A stretch of DNA of 64,000 nucleotides from an uncultured bacterium (GTDB lineage Bacteria > Patescibacteriota > Saccharimonadia > Saccharimonadales > Saccharimonadaceae), in assembly GCA_903899655.1 (NCBI GenBank), contig CAIUKF010000010.1:62001-126000 (forward strand), given 5' to 3'. The notes under the pieces were generated by a model. It saw nothing but the letters and a program-made list of their open reading frames with translations. It searched no databases and was not told where the DNA came from. Below, one piece after another: positions 25,068 to 33,441 of this stretch. Position 1 is the stretch's first letter. Each line of letters begins with the position of its first letter. The position numbers and the translations under genes are program-made.

Positions 25068-25260
25068 TTTAATCCCCCACAGCATTTTTTGTATATTTTA
25101 TTAGCAATTTGTTGCAAACATCAATTACTACTATATAGCTTCGTATGCTAATTTAACATAACCAAAATATAATAAATTAGTCCCTGATTTGGGATGGGTT
25201 AAATCAGATTGTTCTTTTTTGTGCATGAGTTACGTAATCATGGCAGAGAGCCTAAGTCAA
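25068..25260. other. Gene-free stretch with two hairpins
   Basis: Contains CTGATTT...AAATCAG followed by ATTGTTCTTTTTT (about 25185-25220), which resembles a plus-strand terminator although no plus-strand gene precedes it, and GAGAGCCTAA/TTAGGCTCTC (about 25245-25270) overlapping the end of the small minus-strand frame below. Nothing else recognised. Confidence 0.45.
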
Positions 25261-25440
25261 TTAGGCTCTCTTACGTTTTAATAGCTTTTTTACCAATTTC
25301 ATGATTTTCGAAATCGTAAAAAATGCTATATGACTAGCCGAGCCTACTGGCGTGGGTTTGATCCCAACCATGGCTTCACCTAAAATGGTGCCAGCCTCGT
25401 TGGCTAATCTTTTTACGTGTTTTTTCATAATCTTCGTCAT
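25261..25440 (-). CDS. Possible small basic protein (59 aa)
   Basis: Open frame MTKIMKKHVKRLANEAG...ending KKLLKRKRA. Strongly basic, with one moderately hydrophobic segment in the middle (GSASHIAFFTISKIM). The stop codon lies in a perfect 10-bp hairpin. No clear ribosome binding site and no recognised family. It is the only candidate gene in the 25.07-25.62 kb gap. Confidence 0.4.
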   Translation of the reverse strand: MTKIMKKHVKRLANEAGTILGEAMVGIKPTPVGSASHIAFFTISKIMKLVKKLLKRKRA

Positions 25441-25623
25441 TCTACTAATTTTGCGAGGTGTTACCCTGCAAATCTGCAGAATATAAAATTAAATATAGAT
25501 TAACGCTTCATGCACAAGAATAATCCGACTTATTAAAGAACGTTTGGCATTAGATTGTTTTGTCGCAATAACTAATCATAAGACAATAACATTAAGTGGT
25601 TTGGGTGTCAAAGTGATGTAGTT
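25441..25623. other. Gene-free stretch upstream of the small basic protein
   Basis: AT-rich, with a short hairpin CTGCA-AATC-TGCAG near 25472. No promoter or gene can be supported. Confidence 0.4.
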
Positions 25624-26862
25624 CTAGCTGGTTGGGGCTTGTACAAGTTTGACTTGAACGGTTTTTTCGGTGCCGTCGTGCGAAATTTTTACGGTTATAG
25701 TTTGACCGATTTGTTTTTGAGCGATAATTGACGACAAAGAGTGATTTGAATCTAATTTAGTACCGTCGATTTCAAGAATAATGTCGTTTTCGACAATACC
25801 GGCTTTGTCGGCTGGCGAACCAGGTATAACTGCCAAATCTGACGAGGTGCTGCCACGAGATATCAAAGCACCGTAATCAACTGACAGGTTGTTGGCCTTT
25901 TTTATGGTGTCGGTAATTTGCGTAAAACGTACGCCTAAATATGGCTTAATTATTTTTCCGTTTTTGATGACTGAATCGGCGATTGATTTAACCATATTGC
26001 CTGGCAACGCAAAACCTATACTGTTGGCGCTGTCTTCGATAGCGACGTTGACTCCTATGACATTGCCATTGATATCTAGTAGTGGTCCGCCTGAATTACC
26101 TGGATTAATAGCGGCATCGGTTTGGATGACGTTATCGAGTGTTTCAGTGGCGCCAGACGTGTTAGTACCAGCTGTGATTGAACGTGATAGCCCAGATATA
26201 ATGCCGAGTGAAATTGAATTTTGGAATTCAGCCAGGGCATTGCCAATGGCAATGGCGGATTGGCCTAATTGTAATTTGTCGGAGTTAGCAAATGTTAAGT
26301 ATTTGAATCCAGTACCTTCGACTTTCAATATAGCAACGTCCAAAGTTGAATCTTTGGCTAGGACCTTGGCATCGTATTTTTTGCCGTCATTTGTGATGAC
26401 AGTGTACGAAGCGGTTGTGTCTTCGACGACATGGTTGTTGGTGACGATATAACCGTCAGATGTGACGAAAAATCCCGATCCGCCGCCAATTTGTTGAGTT
26501 TGGGTGCCAGTTTGGTTTTGAGTTGTATTACCAAACAAACTGCTGAATGGATTATATTGTTGATAGTATTGTTCGTAAACTGGTACATCTTTGGATATGA
26601 TGATTGATATCACCGCTGGGTTGGCTTTGGCGACAGCGTTAATGACGTTAGATTGTTCGACTGATGAGTCAATGACGGTTGTTCGCGATTGGGTTGTAAA
26701 GCTGGTAAAAGCGCTATTAAGTGACCCAAATCGAGCGATTAATATTATGCCAGTGGCGATAACTAGAATGGCGAAAGTAAGCATACTAGCGCCAACACTG
26801 ACAACGATTGCGGATTTGTTGTTTTTGATGATGGTTATAATACGTTTATGCATATTAACCAT
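25624..26862 (-). CDS. HtrA/DegP-family serine protease with PDZ domain
   Basis: 412 aa. Membrane-anchored by an N-terminal helix (about 18-43). Trypsin-like domain with His in NNHVVED (about 144), Asp in STLDVAIL (about 174) and Ser in NPGNSGGPLLD (about 259), followed by one PDZ domain (about 300-405: YLGVRFTQI, GSPADKAGIVENDIILEIDG). Extracytoplasmic quality control of misfolded proteins. ATG codons at 26862 and 26853 are both possible starts; neither has a good Shine-Dalgarno. A terminator for the preceding minus-strand gene lies about 90 nt upstream. Confidence 0.94.
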   Translation of the reverse strand: MVNMHKRIITIIKNNKSAIVVSVGASMLTFAILVIATGIILIARFGSLNSAFTSFTTQSRTTVIDSSVEQSNVINAVAKANPAVISIIISKDVPVYEQYYQQYNPFSSLFGNTTQNQTGTQTQQIGGGSGFFVTSDGYIVTNNHVVEDTTASYTVITNDGKKYDAKVLAKDSTLDVAILKVEGTGFKYLTFANSDKLQLGQSAIAIGNALAEFQNSISLGIISGLSRSITAGTNTSGATETLDNVIQTDAAINPGNSGGPLLDINGNVIGVNVAIEDSANSIGFALPGNMVKSIADSVIKNGKIIKPYLGVRFTQITDTIKKANNLSVDYGALISRGSTSSDLAVIPGSPADKAGIVENDIILEIDGTKLDSNHSLSSIIAQKQIGQTITVKISHDGTEKTVQVKLVQAPTS

Positions 26863-26950
26863 TTTAAAGAAGTACGGCCGATGGTGTCAAGATTGACATC
26901 CGGAATTCTCAGTTTCGGTGAGTTTGTATCTGTCAAATATGTATTTTTTA

Positions 26951-26982
26951 TAAAAAAACACCCAACTGCTAAGGTTGGGTGT
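26951..26982 (-). terminator. Rho-independent terminator downstream of the 121-aa membrane protein gene
   Basis: ACACCCAAC (26958-26966) pairs with GTTGGGTGT (26974-26982). On the minus strand the stem is followed by a run of seven T. A second stem, AGGGGG-type at about 27047-27073, lies closer to the gene's stop codon. Confidence 0.75.
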
Positions 26983-27078
26983 CGGGTAAAAATCAAATCA
27001 TTTATATAGCGCACAACGAGGTGTGCTGTTGGTAGGTAAAAGCCTAGGGGGCGCTGTTTAGAGCACCCCCTCAAAGGA

Positions 27079-27444
27079 TTACCAAACTTTGCAGTTGGTA
27101 ACCTTTGCACTAGGATTGTAAGGATTCAGATGTTTCCCTGCCTCGATTTTCTTGTTATCTTCTTTGACCTTATTAAGGTCAATTGTAATATCACAAGAAA
27201 ACTCACCGAGACGGCTAACGTTATCAGTTGTTTCCTTATTAGCAATCCCAAGTCGGTATCCTTCGTCGGTCAACAGTGTATCTGGATCTCCGTGGCTAGC
27301 GTAGCCCACTTCGATAACCTTGATGTGTTGTCTCACCGTTGTAGTATTCAAGTCTTTATTGGCTTGAATAAATAACAATATAGCAAACACAATCACTAGA
27401 CCGACTACGACGACTTTTAGGCCGTCAATAAAATTCTCTTTCAT
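27079..27444 (-). CDS. Membrane-anchored hypothetical protein
   Basis: 121 aa. One N-terminal transmembrane helix (GLKVVVVGLVIVFAILLFI, about 9-27) and an extracellular domain of about 90 residues with two Cys (FSCDITIDL and VTNCKVW) that may form a disulfide. No recognised family. A single-gene unit with its own terminator, located between htrA and the pilin-propeller gene. Confidence 0.55.
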   Translation of the reverse strand: MKENFIDGLKVVVVGLVIVFAILLFIQANKDLNTTTVRQHIKVIEVGYASHGDPDTLLTDEGYRLGIANKETTDNVSRLGEFSCDITIDLNKVKEDNKKIEAGKHLNPYNPSAKVTNCKVW

Positions 27445-27613
27445 ACGATTACGTATTTATTGATATGAATTATAGAAACTACTATGAGCACTCACCCGCT
27501 GTGCGCATAAATGATTTGACTTTTTAACTTTCGAAAGTTCCCAAAAAGAAAACTTTGATTACAATATTAGCATAAAAAGTATAAAATGTCAATAGTAAGG
27601 GGCATGAATAGGA

Positions 27614-28594
27614 TTAATTGCGGCTGTATAACGAGATGGTGTTGGAGTTGACGTTGGCAGCGTAGATCGATGTTCCGTCGGCTGAAATGGCAATACCGCG
27701 TGGGTTGGTGCCGGTTGCGATTGTACCGTTAGCGGTCAACACGCCTGTGCTGGTATTGCGACTGTAGATTGATATATTACTGGATGTGTAGTTGGTAGCA
27801 TATACCGATGTACCGTCGGCTGTTATCGCTAAGCGATATGGGTTTGTGCCAGTAGCAATCGTAGGTGTAGCAAGCGCTGTCAGAACGCCTGTGCTGGTGT
27901 TGCGGCTGTACATCGAAATAGTATTAGATCCGTTATTTGTAGCGTACACAGAAGTTCCGTTAGCAGATATAGCTAGACGGTAAGGGCTAGTGCCAGTTGC
28001 AATTGTAGGTGTGGCAAGCGCCGTCAAGATTCCTGTACTGGTGCTACGCTTGTACATCGATATCGTGTTAGAAGTTGCGTTTGTAGCATAAACTGATGTT
28101 CCGTCGGATGATATGACGATACCATATGGGTTAGTGCCAGCAGCGATTGTAGGTGTTGCAGAAGCGACCAAAGTTCCTGTATGGAGCATTGGTGTAAAGC
28201 TTTCAGTAGCTGTGTAAACTGTGCCATTAGTATTAGTCTCTGTTAAGCTGAAAGTTTGTGGGGATGAGTTGCTGTAGATATAGCTGTTGCCGTTACTCTT
28301 TTTAAGACAATATGCAGGATCTGGCGACGGAGCTGTACCCAATGGACAGTTGTTGGCGTCTAAACTAGTTGGATATGTACCATGGTATACGTTATACATT
28401 TTAAGTTGGTTTGTCGCGTTTGAAAGATCGGATTGCATGCTGGCACTAACGGCACGTTTGCTGATACCTGTGAAAGCGACGATTGTAATAGCAGCTAGGA
28501 TGCCTATGACGACTACGACTATTAAAAGCTCTACGATAGTGAAACCGTTCGATTTATTACGGTTTATGATTTGTTTTGTTGATAGTTTATTCAT
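27614..28594 (-). CDS. Type IV pilin-like protein fused to YVTN-type beta-propeller repeats
   Basis: 326 aa. Prepilin motif SNG|FTIVELLIVVVVIG starting at residue 15, the pilin helix, and a short pilin globular part with two Cys. Then four repeats of about 45 residues, each containing GTNPYGIVISSDGTSVYATN-like and NTISMYxRNTSTG-like segments, typical of beta-propeller blades. Four blades are too few to close a propeller alone, so it may pair with another subunit or be incomplete. The start at ATG 28594 has AGGT 9 nt upstream; the open frame extends further upstream but overlaps another gene. Unlike the six pilins at 32-40 kb it has no dinucleotide tract. Confidence 0.85.
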   Translation of the reverse strand: MNKLSTKQIINRNKSNGFTIVELLIVVVVIGILAAITIVAFTGISKRAVSASMQSDLSNATNQLKMYNVYHGTYPTSLDANNCPLGTAPSPDPAYCLKKSNGNSYIYSNSSPQTFSLTETNTNGTVYTATESFTPMLHTGTLVASATPTIAAGTNPYGIVISSDGTSVYATNATSNTISMYKRSTSTGILTALATPTIATGTSPYRLAISANGTSVYATNNGSNTISMYSRNTSTGVLTALATPTIATGTNPYRLAITADGTSVYATNYTSSNISIYSRNTSTGVLTANGTIATGTNPRGIAISADGTSIYAANVNSNTISLYSRN

Positions 28595-28685
28595 AAGTTG
28601 ATACCTAAACATTATATTAATATTTTTTGCCAATATGTAACGTATCATAGGACTAGCGGGATGAGATGTACAATAGAGAGTAAAA

Positions 28686-28868
28686 ATGGCAATCCGGTTT
28701 CGATTCGCCGTAGAGTTCACCAAATTAAAAACGCCACCTGTGGGTGACGTACTTAATTTGGTGAACTCGTGGAAAAGCGCCTGGAAATCTTTTGAGGTGT
28801 TAAGTGACAGGCTTGAAAAGCTTGGCATTGACGATTTGATGGAGGCTGGCAATGTTTCTAAGAAATAA
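28686..28868 (+). CDS. Possible 60-aa protein upstream of the PLD gene
   Basis: MAIRFRFAVEFTKLKTPP...SFEVLSDRLEKLGIDD. A GAGAG sequence precedes the ATG and the frame overlaps the next gene by 17 nt, as coupled genes do. However, half of the frame lies in a large perfect inverted repeat (16-bp arms), so it could equally be a leader region. No family recognised. Confidence 0.4.
   Translation: MAIRFRFAVEFTKLKTPPVGDVLNLVNSWKSAWKSFEVLSDRLEKLGIDDLMEAGNVSKK
28713..28768. repeat. 16-bp perfect inverted repeat with 24-nt loop
   Basis: GAGTTCACCAAATTAA (28713-28728) and its exact complement (28753-28768), with an inner CACC/GGGTG pairing. It sits upstream of the PLD-domain gene and could be an operator, an attenuator, or a hairpin recognised by a mobile element. 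Confidence 0.7.
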
Positions 28869-29310
28869 AACCTACCCCAAATCCCAGTTGTTCAATGAGA
28901 ATACGTTTTATGAGGCATTCGCAAAAGATTTAAAGCGAGCAAAGCGCCGTGTAATTATTGAAAGTCCGTTTATTACCACAAAACGATTTTCCGTTATATA
29001 TCCACTACTTCAAAAAGCCGCGAAGCACAAAGTTAAAGTTATCGTCAATACACGCAACCCAATCGAGCACGAATTTTTTATGAAAAATCAGGCACTTGAA
29101 TGCGTATCTTTATTGCAAGATATTGGGGCTGACGTGTTTTATACTTCCAGCTTACATCGCAAGCTGGCTATTATAGATGACAGCGCCTGGGAAGGTAGTT
29201 TGAATATCCTATCACAATCGAACAGTTGCGAGATAATGCGACGCACGGAATCGCTCGAATACGCAAATCGTTTGATAAAATTCGTTAAGATGTCGAAGTG
29301 GTATAATTAG
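28852..29310 (+). CDS. Phospholipase D-like domain protein
   Basis: 152 aa. One PLD domain: RRVIIESPFITTKRF in the first half and the HKD-type motif LHRKLAIIDDSAWEGSLNIL near residue 103 (H-x-K-x4-D). One HKD motif means it would act as a dimer, like Nuc or the BfiI nuclease domain. A ribosome binding site TGGAGG lies 6 nt upstream. It begins the small gene group that leads into the AbiL/RloAB-like pair; a nuclease role in defence is inferred from context. Confidence 0.8.
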   Translation: MFLRNKTYPKSQLFNENTFYEAFAKDLKRAKRRVIIESPFITTKRFSVIYPLLQKAAKHKVKVIVNTRNPIEHEFFMKNQALECVSLLQDIGADVFYTSSLHRKLAIIDDSAWEGSLNILSQSNSCEIMRRTESLEYANRLIKFVKMSKWYN

Positions 29311-29317
29311 GATAATT

Positions 29318-29524
29318 ATGAGCGATTTTCAAATTACCGAAGAAATCATTGACGCAGTTGTTCGATATATGAAGATATATCATCCAGAACGTGCCAATCG
29401 TGAGTATGTACGTTCAATGTTGGAGCATTTAAAATCTGGTTTGCATCAAATTGCACACAAAAATCCTGACGATATCGAATCGATGTATGAAAATTACGAG
29501 AAGTCACTCAAAAAACAGATATAG
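29318..29524 (+). CDS. Small hypothetical protein downstream of PLD protein
   Basis: 68 aa, alpha-helical and soluble (MSDFQITEEIIDAVVRYMKIYHPERANREYVRSML...). It follows the PLD gene by 7 nt with an AGGA ribosome binding site, so it belongs to the same operon. It might be a partner or inhibitor of the PLD protein. No recognised family. Confidence 0.65.
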   Translation: MSDFQITEEIIDAVVRYMKIYHPERANREYVRSMLEHLKSGLHQIAHKNPDDIESMYENYEKSLKKQI

Positions 29525-29737
29525 CTAAAACGGCAAAACGTCGGACGATTTTATGCTGAGAACTTTGACAATTTTTTCTAGCATTTTTAATGATGGAACT
29601 GATTCACCGCGTTCAAGCTTTGCATAGTAGTTGACATTGGTGTTAGCTTGTTTAGCTACTTCACCTTGAGTCAGGCCACTCCTTTTGCGCGCTAAATGTA
29701 ATCTTTTTCCGATATATAATGGGGTCTTGCTTGGCAT
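29525..29737 (-). CDS. XRE-family helix-turn-helix regulator
   Basis: 70 aa. A single Cro/C1-type HTH: LHLARKRSGLTQGEVAKQANTNVNYYAKLERGESVPSLKMLEKIVKVL. Its stop abuts the convergent small gene and it lies 36 nt downstream of the RloB-like gene on the same strand. It is likely the regulator of this defence-like cluster. Confidence 0.88.
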   Translation of the reverse strand: MPSKTPLYIGKRLHLARKRSGLTQGEVAKQANTNVNYYAKLERGESVPSLKMLEKIVKVLSIKSSDVLPF

Positions 29738-29772
29738 ATGAAACTATTATATACCAGACCCACAGGGCTTTT

Positions 29773-30273
29773 CTAAAAGATATCTATCAAATCCTTAAGT
29801 TCAGGCAGTCGGTTCTTCGCCTCATCAAGTATCTCTTTAGTAAAAATTACCTTATATGCACGAACATCCGTTCTTTTATTCTCCGGTATATGATGTCTCT
29901 CAAAATATCGCTTTAGCCTTAGCGAGTTCCATGAATTCACTACACGACTTGGCTCCAGTATGTTGATGAGTATTCTCTCAATGCACGGTATTGTTTTCAA
30001 TACTATCAATCCGTTGCCACTGGCGTATCGTTCTGCTTCATCCATCTCCTCAGCATCTCGATCACCGTCAATCTTTAGGTATTTCATATCATATGAATAA
30101 CCTCTGCGAACAGCCTCTTCCGCTAGATGAATTTGGTCGCCACCGGCTCCACGCTTTATATCCACATTACATGCATAACTAGCATATATAGACTTCAAAC
30201 AATCAAGAAACGTTTTATCATGTGCACCTTCGCAATAGATAAGTCGAGTCTTTTTTGTCTGACGTCGCGGCAT
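29773..30273 (-). CDS. RloB / AbiLii-like protein
   Basis: 166 aa. TRLIYCEGAHDKTFLDCLKS at the N-terminus and YLKIDGDRDAEEMDEAER near 70-88 give the Glu and Asp-x-Asp arrangement of the RloB family (a TOPRIM-like nuclease fold). It is the second gene of the RloA/RloB or AbiLi/AbiLii pair, starting 3 nt after the ATPase stop. Such pairs act as abortive-infection defence. Only half the length of some RloB proteins, so diverged. Confidence 0.72.
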   Translation of the reverse strand: MPRRQTKKTRLIYCEGAHDKTFLDCLKSIYASYACNVDIKRGAGGDQIHLAEEAVRRGYSYDMKYLKIDGDRDAEEMDEAERYASGNGLIVLKTIPCIERILINILEPSRVVNSWNSLRLKRYFERHHIPENKRTDVRAYKVIFTKEILDEAKNRLPELKDLIDIF

Positions 30274-30276
30274 AAG

Positions 30277-31506
30277 CTAGCTCTCAATCCTTGGTCTTGC
30301 ACCATAAGCGCCAGTTATATATTTAGTGTAATAATTGTCTGTTGATTTTACGTCTCTCACTTCGTCTAGCCGCCAAGATTCCGTTTTGCCCTCATCGTTC
30401 TTTTCAGTTAAGGTTATCTGTTGCTTATCGAACGATTCCAGCAGTCTGTGGTTGTGTGTACTAAATAGAAGCTGTGCATGATGCGGGTTAGTCTCTGGAT
30501 ATATGAATAAATCAACTAAAGCCTCCACAATATCTGGGTGCAAAAAGGCATCTATCTCATCAACAACGGCAATACCGCCCTTTTCTATTAATAGAGCGTT
30601 GACGATACTAGTAAGAATACTAATAAGTCGCTTCGTTCCAGATGACTCCATTTCTAGACGCACAAGAAAATCAGAACCCGTAAATTTATGGCTTATGTAG
30701 TATATCGAAAAGTTTTCGTTATTTGGCAGCGTAACTACTTGTTCATTGAAATCATCAAAACCTATATCGTAATGTTGCAATATATCTTTAACCCTGTCTC
30801 TTATTGCATTGTTACCGTCACTAAGCATCTCTTTTAATTTTTTTCGCAACAGTCTGTCGCCGGTATCTGCGTCTTCACGATTGCCGCCAATCCACAAGTT
30901 ATGAACCACAACACAGTCAGACCAATAATCAGAAATTAATTTGGCCAATTCAGCTGGATCATCTTTTTGCATAGCCGAAGCAATCATGCTGGCATTACGA
31001 CGCAGTTCACTAGCGCTATTTATTCCAAATGCTTTATCTGTATAGGTATATTTATTGTCTTTATCGTTCCACTCTCGTGACGAAATAGTCTTACCGGTAA
31101 CCCGTTCATTCGTCTTGCTGTATTCTTTCAGTTCTTCTTTGAGAATTTTTTGCCTATTGAACACAAGTAGGTATCCAAATACTCGCTTATCGACAGCAAA
31201 GCGAACAGATATCTCAGATGGAGATTCAGATAACCCAAGGTGTGGCTCAAACAACATAGGAGATGTGGGATCCTCTTGATAGGACGATGTTACTAGATAA
31301 TGTATAAACGCCAGCCCTTTCAAAAGTTGCGTCTTACCGGATGCGTTGGCGCCAATCACGGTTTCAATTAGCGAAACGCGGCCAGCGACATCACCGGCAT
31401 CAATATATAAATTAGTTTTGGGCGCATTACCGTTCACGGCAAAATCAATCGTTGATCCTTTTTCGCCGATAGAGTAGAAGTTCTTTACGCTGTAGTTGAG
31501 TATCAT
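30277..31506 (-). CDS. RloA / AbiLi-like AAA ATPase
   Basis: 409 aa SMC/ABC-type ATPase of the AAA_15/AAA_21 group: MILNYSVKNFYSIGEKGSTIDF N-terminus, Walker A ANASGKTQ (about 52-59), signature ESSGTKRLISIL (about 288-299), Walker B GIAVVDEIDAFLHP (about 312-325), and a final FSTHNH D-loop/His segment. This is the architecture of RloA, AbiLi and OLD-like defence ATPases. Coupled to the RloB-like gene. Confidence 0.82.
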   Translation of the reverse strand: MILNYSVKNFYSIGEKGSTIDFAVNGNAPKTNLYIDAGDVAGRVSLIETVIGANASGKTQLLKGLAFIHYLVTSSYQEDPTSPMLFEPHLGLSESPSEISVRFAVDKRVFGYLLVFNRQKILKEELKEYSKTNERVTGKTISSREWNDKDNKYTYTDKAFGINSASELRRNASMIASAMQKDDPAELAKLISDYWSDCVVVHNLWIGGNREDADTGDRLLRKKLKEMLSDGNNAIRDRVKDILQHYDIGFDDFNEQVVTLPNNENFSIYYISHKFTGSDFLVRLEMESSGTKRLISILTSIVNALLIEKGGIAVVDEIDAFLHPDIVEALVDLFIYPETNPHHAQLLFSTHNHRLLESFDKQQITLTEKNDEGKTESWRLDEVRDVKSTDNYYTKYITGAYGARPRIES

Positions 31507-31582
31507 AATACTTAAATTGTATAAAAAATGTGTACATAAGTCAATAGTGATATGATTATTTTTGCGTTTTCGAGTTACAGAC

Positions 31583-31610
31583 TTGACTTTTTAAACATTT
31601 TCGCTATAAT
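31583..31610 (+). promoter_or_regulatory. sigma70-type promoter of the DUF1508 gene
   Basis: TTGACT, 16 bases, TATAAT. Divergent from the RloA-like gene and about 170 nt upstream of the DUF1508 start, leaving a long structured leader. Confidence 0.75.
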
Positions 31611-31617
31611 GGACAGT

Positions 31618-31732
31618 AGCCTGGTTCAATTTGGACCAAGGGTATAAGGTGTATAAAATTAGAAAAGCGCCCTTCGAAAAGGCGCTCCCCTGTAAAATTT
31701 GATTGGTTTTACTTTCTAATTTTACCACAACA
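31618..31732 (+). promoter_or_regulatory. Structured 5' leader upstream of the DUF1508 gene
   Basis: Nested pairings: TGGT(TC)...GACCA near 31622-31640, then TAAAATTAGAAA near 31655 pairing with TTTCTAATTTTA near 31718, enclosing an AGCGCC/GGCGCT hairpin at about 31670-31690. It could be a cis-regulatory leader or a short separate RNA. No known riboswitch consensus was recognised. Confidence 0.5.
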
Positions 31733-31778
31733 CAAACATAACGTGTCAAATGAGGGAATACGGCACGGAGAAAAGCCG

Positions 31779-31967
31779 ATGGCTACCTATCTGATCCGCA
31801 AGGACAATAAAGGTGAGTACTACTGGGTTCTACGTTCTGACGAGAACTACAAGACAGTCGCTATGAGCAGCGAGTCTTACGACACAAAGCAAGGCGCCAA
31901 GCAATCAATTGTTTGGACTCAAGCAAACGCCAAAACTACCAGTGTCAGTGATGATACTGGTGAGTAA
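31779..31967 (+). CDS. DUF1508 (YegP-like) protein
   Basis: 62 aa. MATYLIRKDNKGEYYWVLRSDENYKTVAMSSESYDTKQGAKQSI contains one complete DUF1508 unit (YegP of E. coli has two). The start at 31779 has GGAG 9 nt upstream; a GTG further upstream in frame is less likely. Function unknown; family members are small beta-rich proteins. A GC-rich hairpin follows the stop. Confidence 0.82.
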   Translation: MATYLIRKDNKGEYYWVLRSDENYKTVAMSSESYDTKQGAKQSIVWTQANAKTTSVSDDTGE

Positions 31968-32306
31968 AAAAGCTAGCCGAGCCTTCGGGCTCGGCTGCAC
32001 AAAGCACTTTAAATATTTAGCTGCGCCAGTATAGCTCTGTTCCTTGCAGTCGCAAACACTATTAGTGTAAAAGGATGTCGACCAATAAACCGATGGAAAG
32101 AGGTGCTGTATATGATAGAGAACACGGTCACATTCGTGACATTCGTAAATATCTTCGTAAACGTAAATACTATCTCACAACTATTACTGGCCTGCGGCTA
32201 AGTACTTAAAATTATTTAAACAATAGGCTGAGGCTTTTTTAATAAATTTAGTCAAATAACCTAAGATTTCATTATCCTCGGACTTAATATAAAAAGCTCA
32301 ATAAAA
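31968..32306. other. Gene-poor gap with a terminator-like hairpin
   Basis: GCCGAGCC-TTCG-GGCTCGGC at about 31979-31998 is flanked on its left by an A-run, so it can terminate transcription arriving from the pilin array on the minus strand. A short plus-strand frame near 32115 (about 29 codons, MIENTVTF...) has an AAAGG sequence in front of it but is too short to call. Confidence 0.5.
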
Positions 32307-33384
32307 CTACGGCGTAGCTTGAGAGTACAATGTTTGTATTTCACCAGTAGTTAACGAACGATTATATATACGCACATCATCAAAACTTCCAATATAATTA
32401 CCAGTACCAATCTGCCCCGATGATGCATCTGCGTTTGTTTTTAAATTTGTATTCAAACCACCAACACTAACTCCATCCATATATACATCCGCTCTTGTAG
32501 CGGTTTTATTGACAATAATATGATGCCAGTTACCATTCATATAGCTTGCATCGGGCGACTTCCAGACCAGGTTATTCGTACCGGTTGAATCGTAATTAAA
32601 GACAAAAATATTTTTTGACCCAGTTTCGAAATTAGTGTCGAGTCTTGTTGTACCCGGATCAAACATAAGTAAGTTGGATGCGTAGCTACAAGAAGATTTA
32701 AACCAGAATGAGTATGCACCTTGTAAATTATTGGCAAAACTCCAAGCTCGAGGTATTGTCGCATATTGATTTGCCCCATTTAAATATATAGCTTGACCCA
32801 TGTTATCGCTTACATGTGATGCCCCATTCTGCGCGGTGCCACTAAATCCATTGCCGCTTGAATCAACAATCGTAGTGCCTGTGTCATTATTGAACGTGTA
32901 ATATGCAACCAGACCGCTATCAAGGCTTGAGGCCACCGTCGGAGCGCTATCATTGGTAATTTTATAATAAGTAGAATTAGAACTATTAGTTTCCACTAGA
33001 CTAAAAGCGCTAGCGCTGCCATTGTAGCTAATAGTATTACTACTGCTAATTGGTAAACAATAGTTAGTATCAGCGGTTGGTGCGGTTGGACAGTTGCTGG
33101 CGTTTAGAGCTGTCGGATAAGAGCCGTATAGCGTGTAGTACATCTTTAGTTTTTTTGAGGCATTATCCAAATCGGATTGTAATGCTGCTACGGTAGCTTT
33201 TTGGGTTACGCCAGTGTATGACACGATGGTAATGGCTGCCAGAATGCCAATAACCACAATAACTACCAAAAGTTCAACAATAGTGAACCCACGGTCAGAC
33301 TGATATTTACTTCGTTGTCTCTCTAAGCCGGAGATTTGTGGCTTATCGAGAGAGAGAGAGAGAGTAATTGTTACGCTTTTGCAT
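32307..33384 (-). CDS. Pilin-like LamG adhesin, gene 1 of 6 (phase-variable; frame closed here)
   Basis: ATG at 33384 is followed by M-Q-K-R-N-N-Y and the (TC)8 tract, but the frame then hits TAA within the sequence after the tract. The pilin frame (K-Y-Q-S-D-R-G|FTIVELLVVIVVIG, then pilin helix and globular part with CPTAP...NYCLP) is offset by one. A gain of one TC unit, or loss of two, would restore it. The C-terminal half is a LamG/concanavalin-like jelly-roll ending DDVRIYNRSLTTGEIQTLY. The -10 box TATATT (preceded by TGC) lies 6 nt before the ATG. Intact downstream of the tract, so a switched-off gene rather than a decayed one. Confidence 0.85.
33348..33364. repeat. Dinucleotide tract, pilin gene 1: C(TC)8 on the coding strand
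   Basis: 17 uninterrupted bases, located 7 codons after the ATG of the gene. Slipped-strand mispairing here changes the reading frame. Confidence 0.95.
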
Positions 33385-33441
33385 GTGTTTAATATAGCAT
33401 GAGCGGTATTTTGTTAGCAATAGAAATAGTACGAAGCCGTC

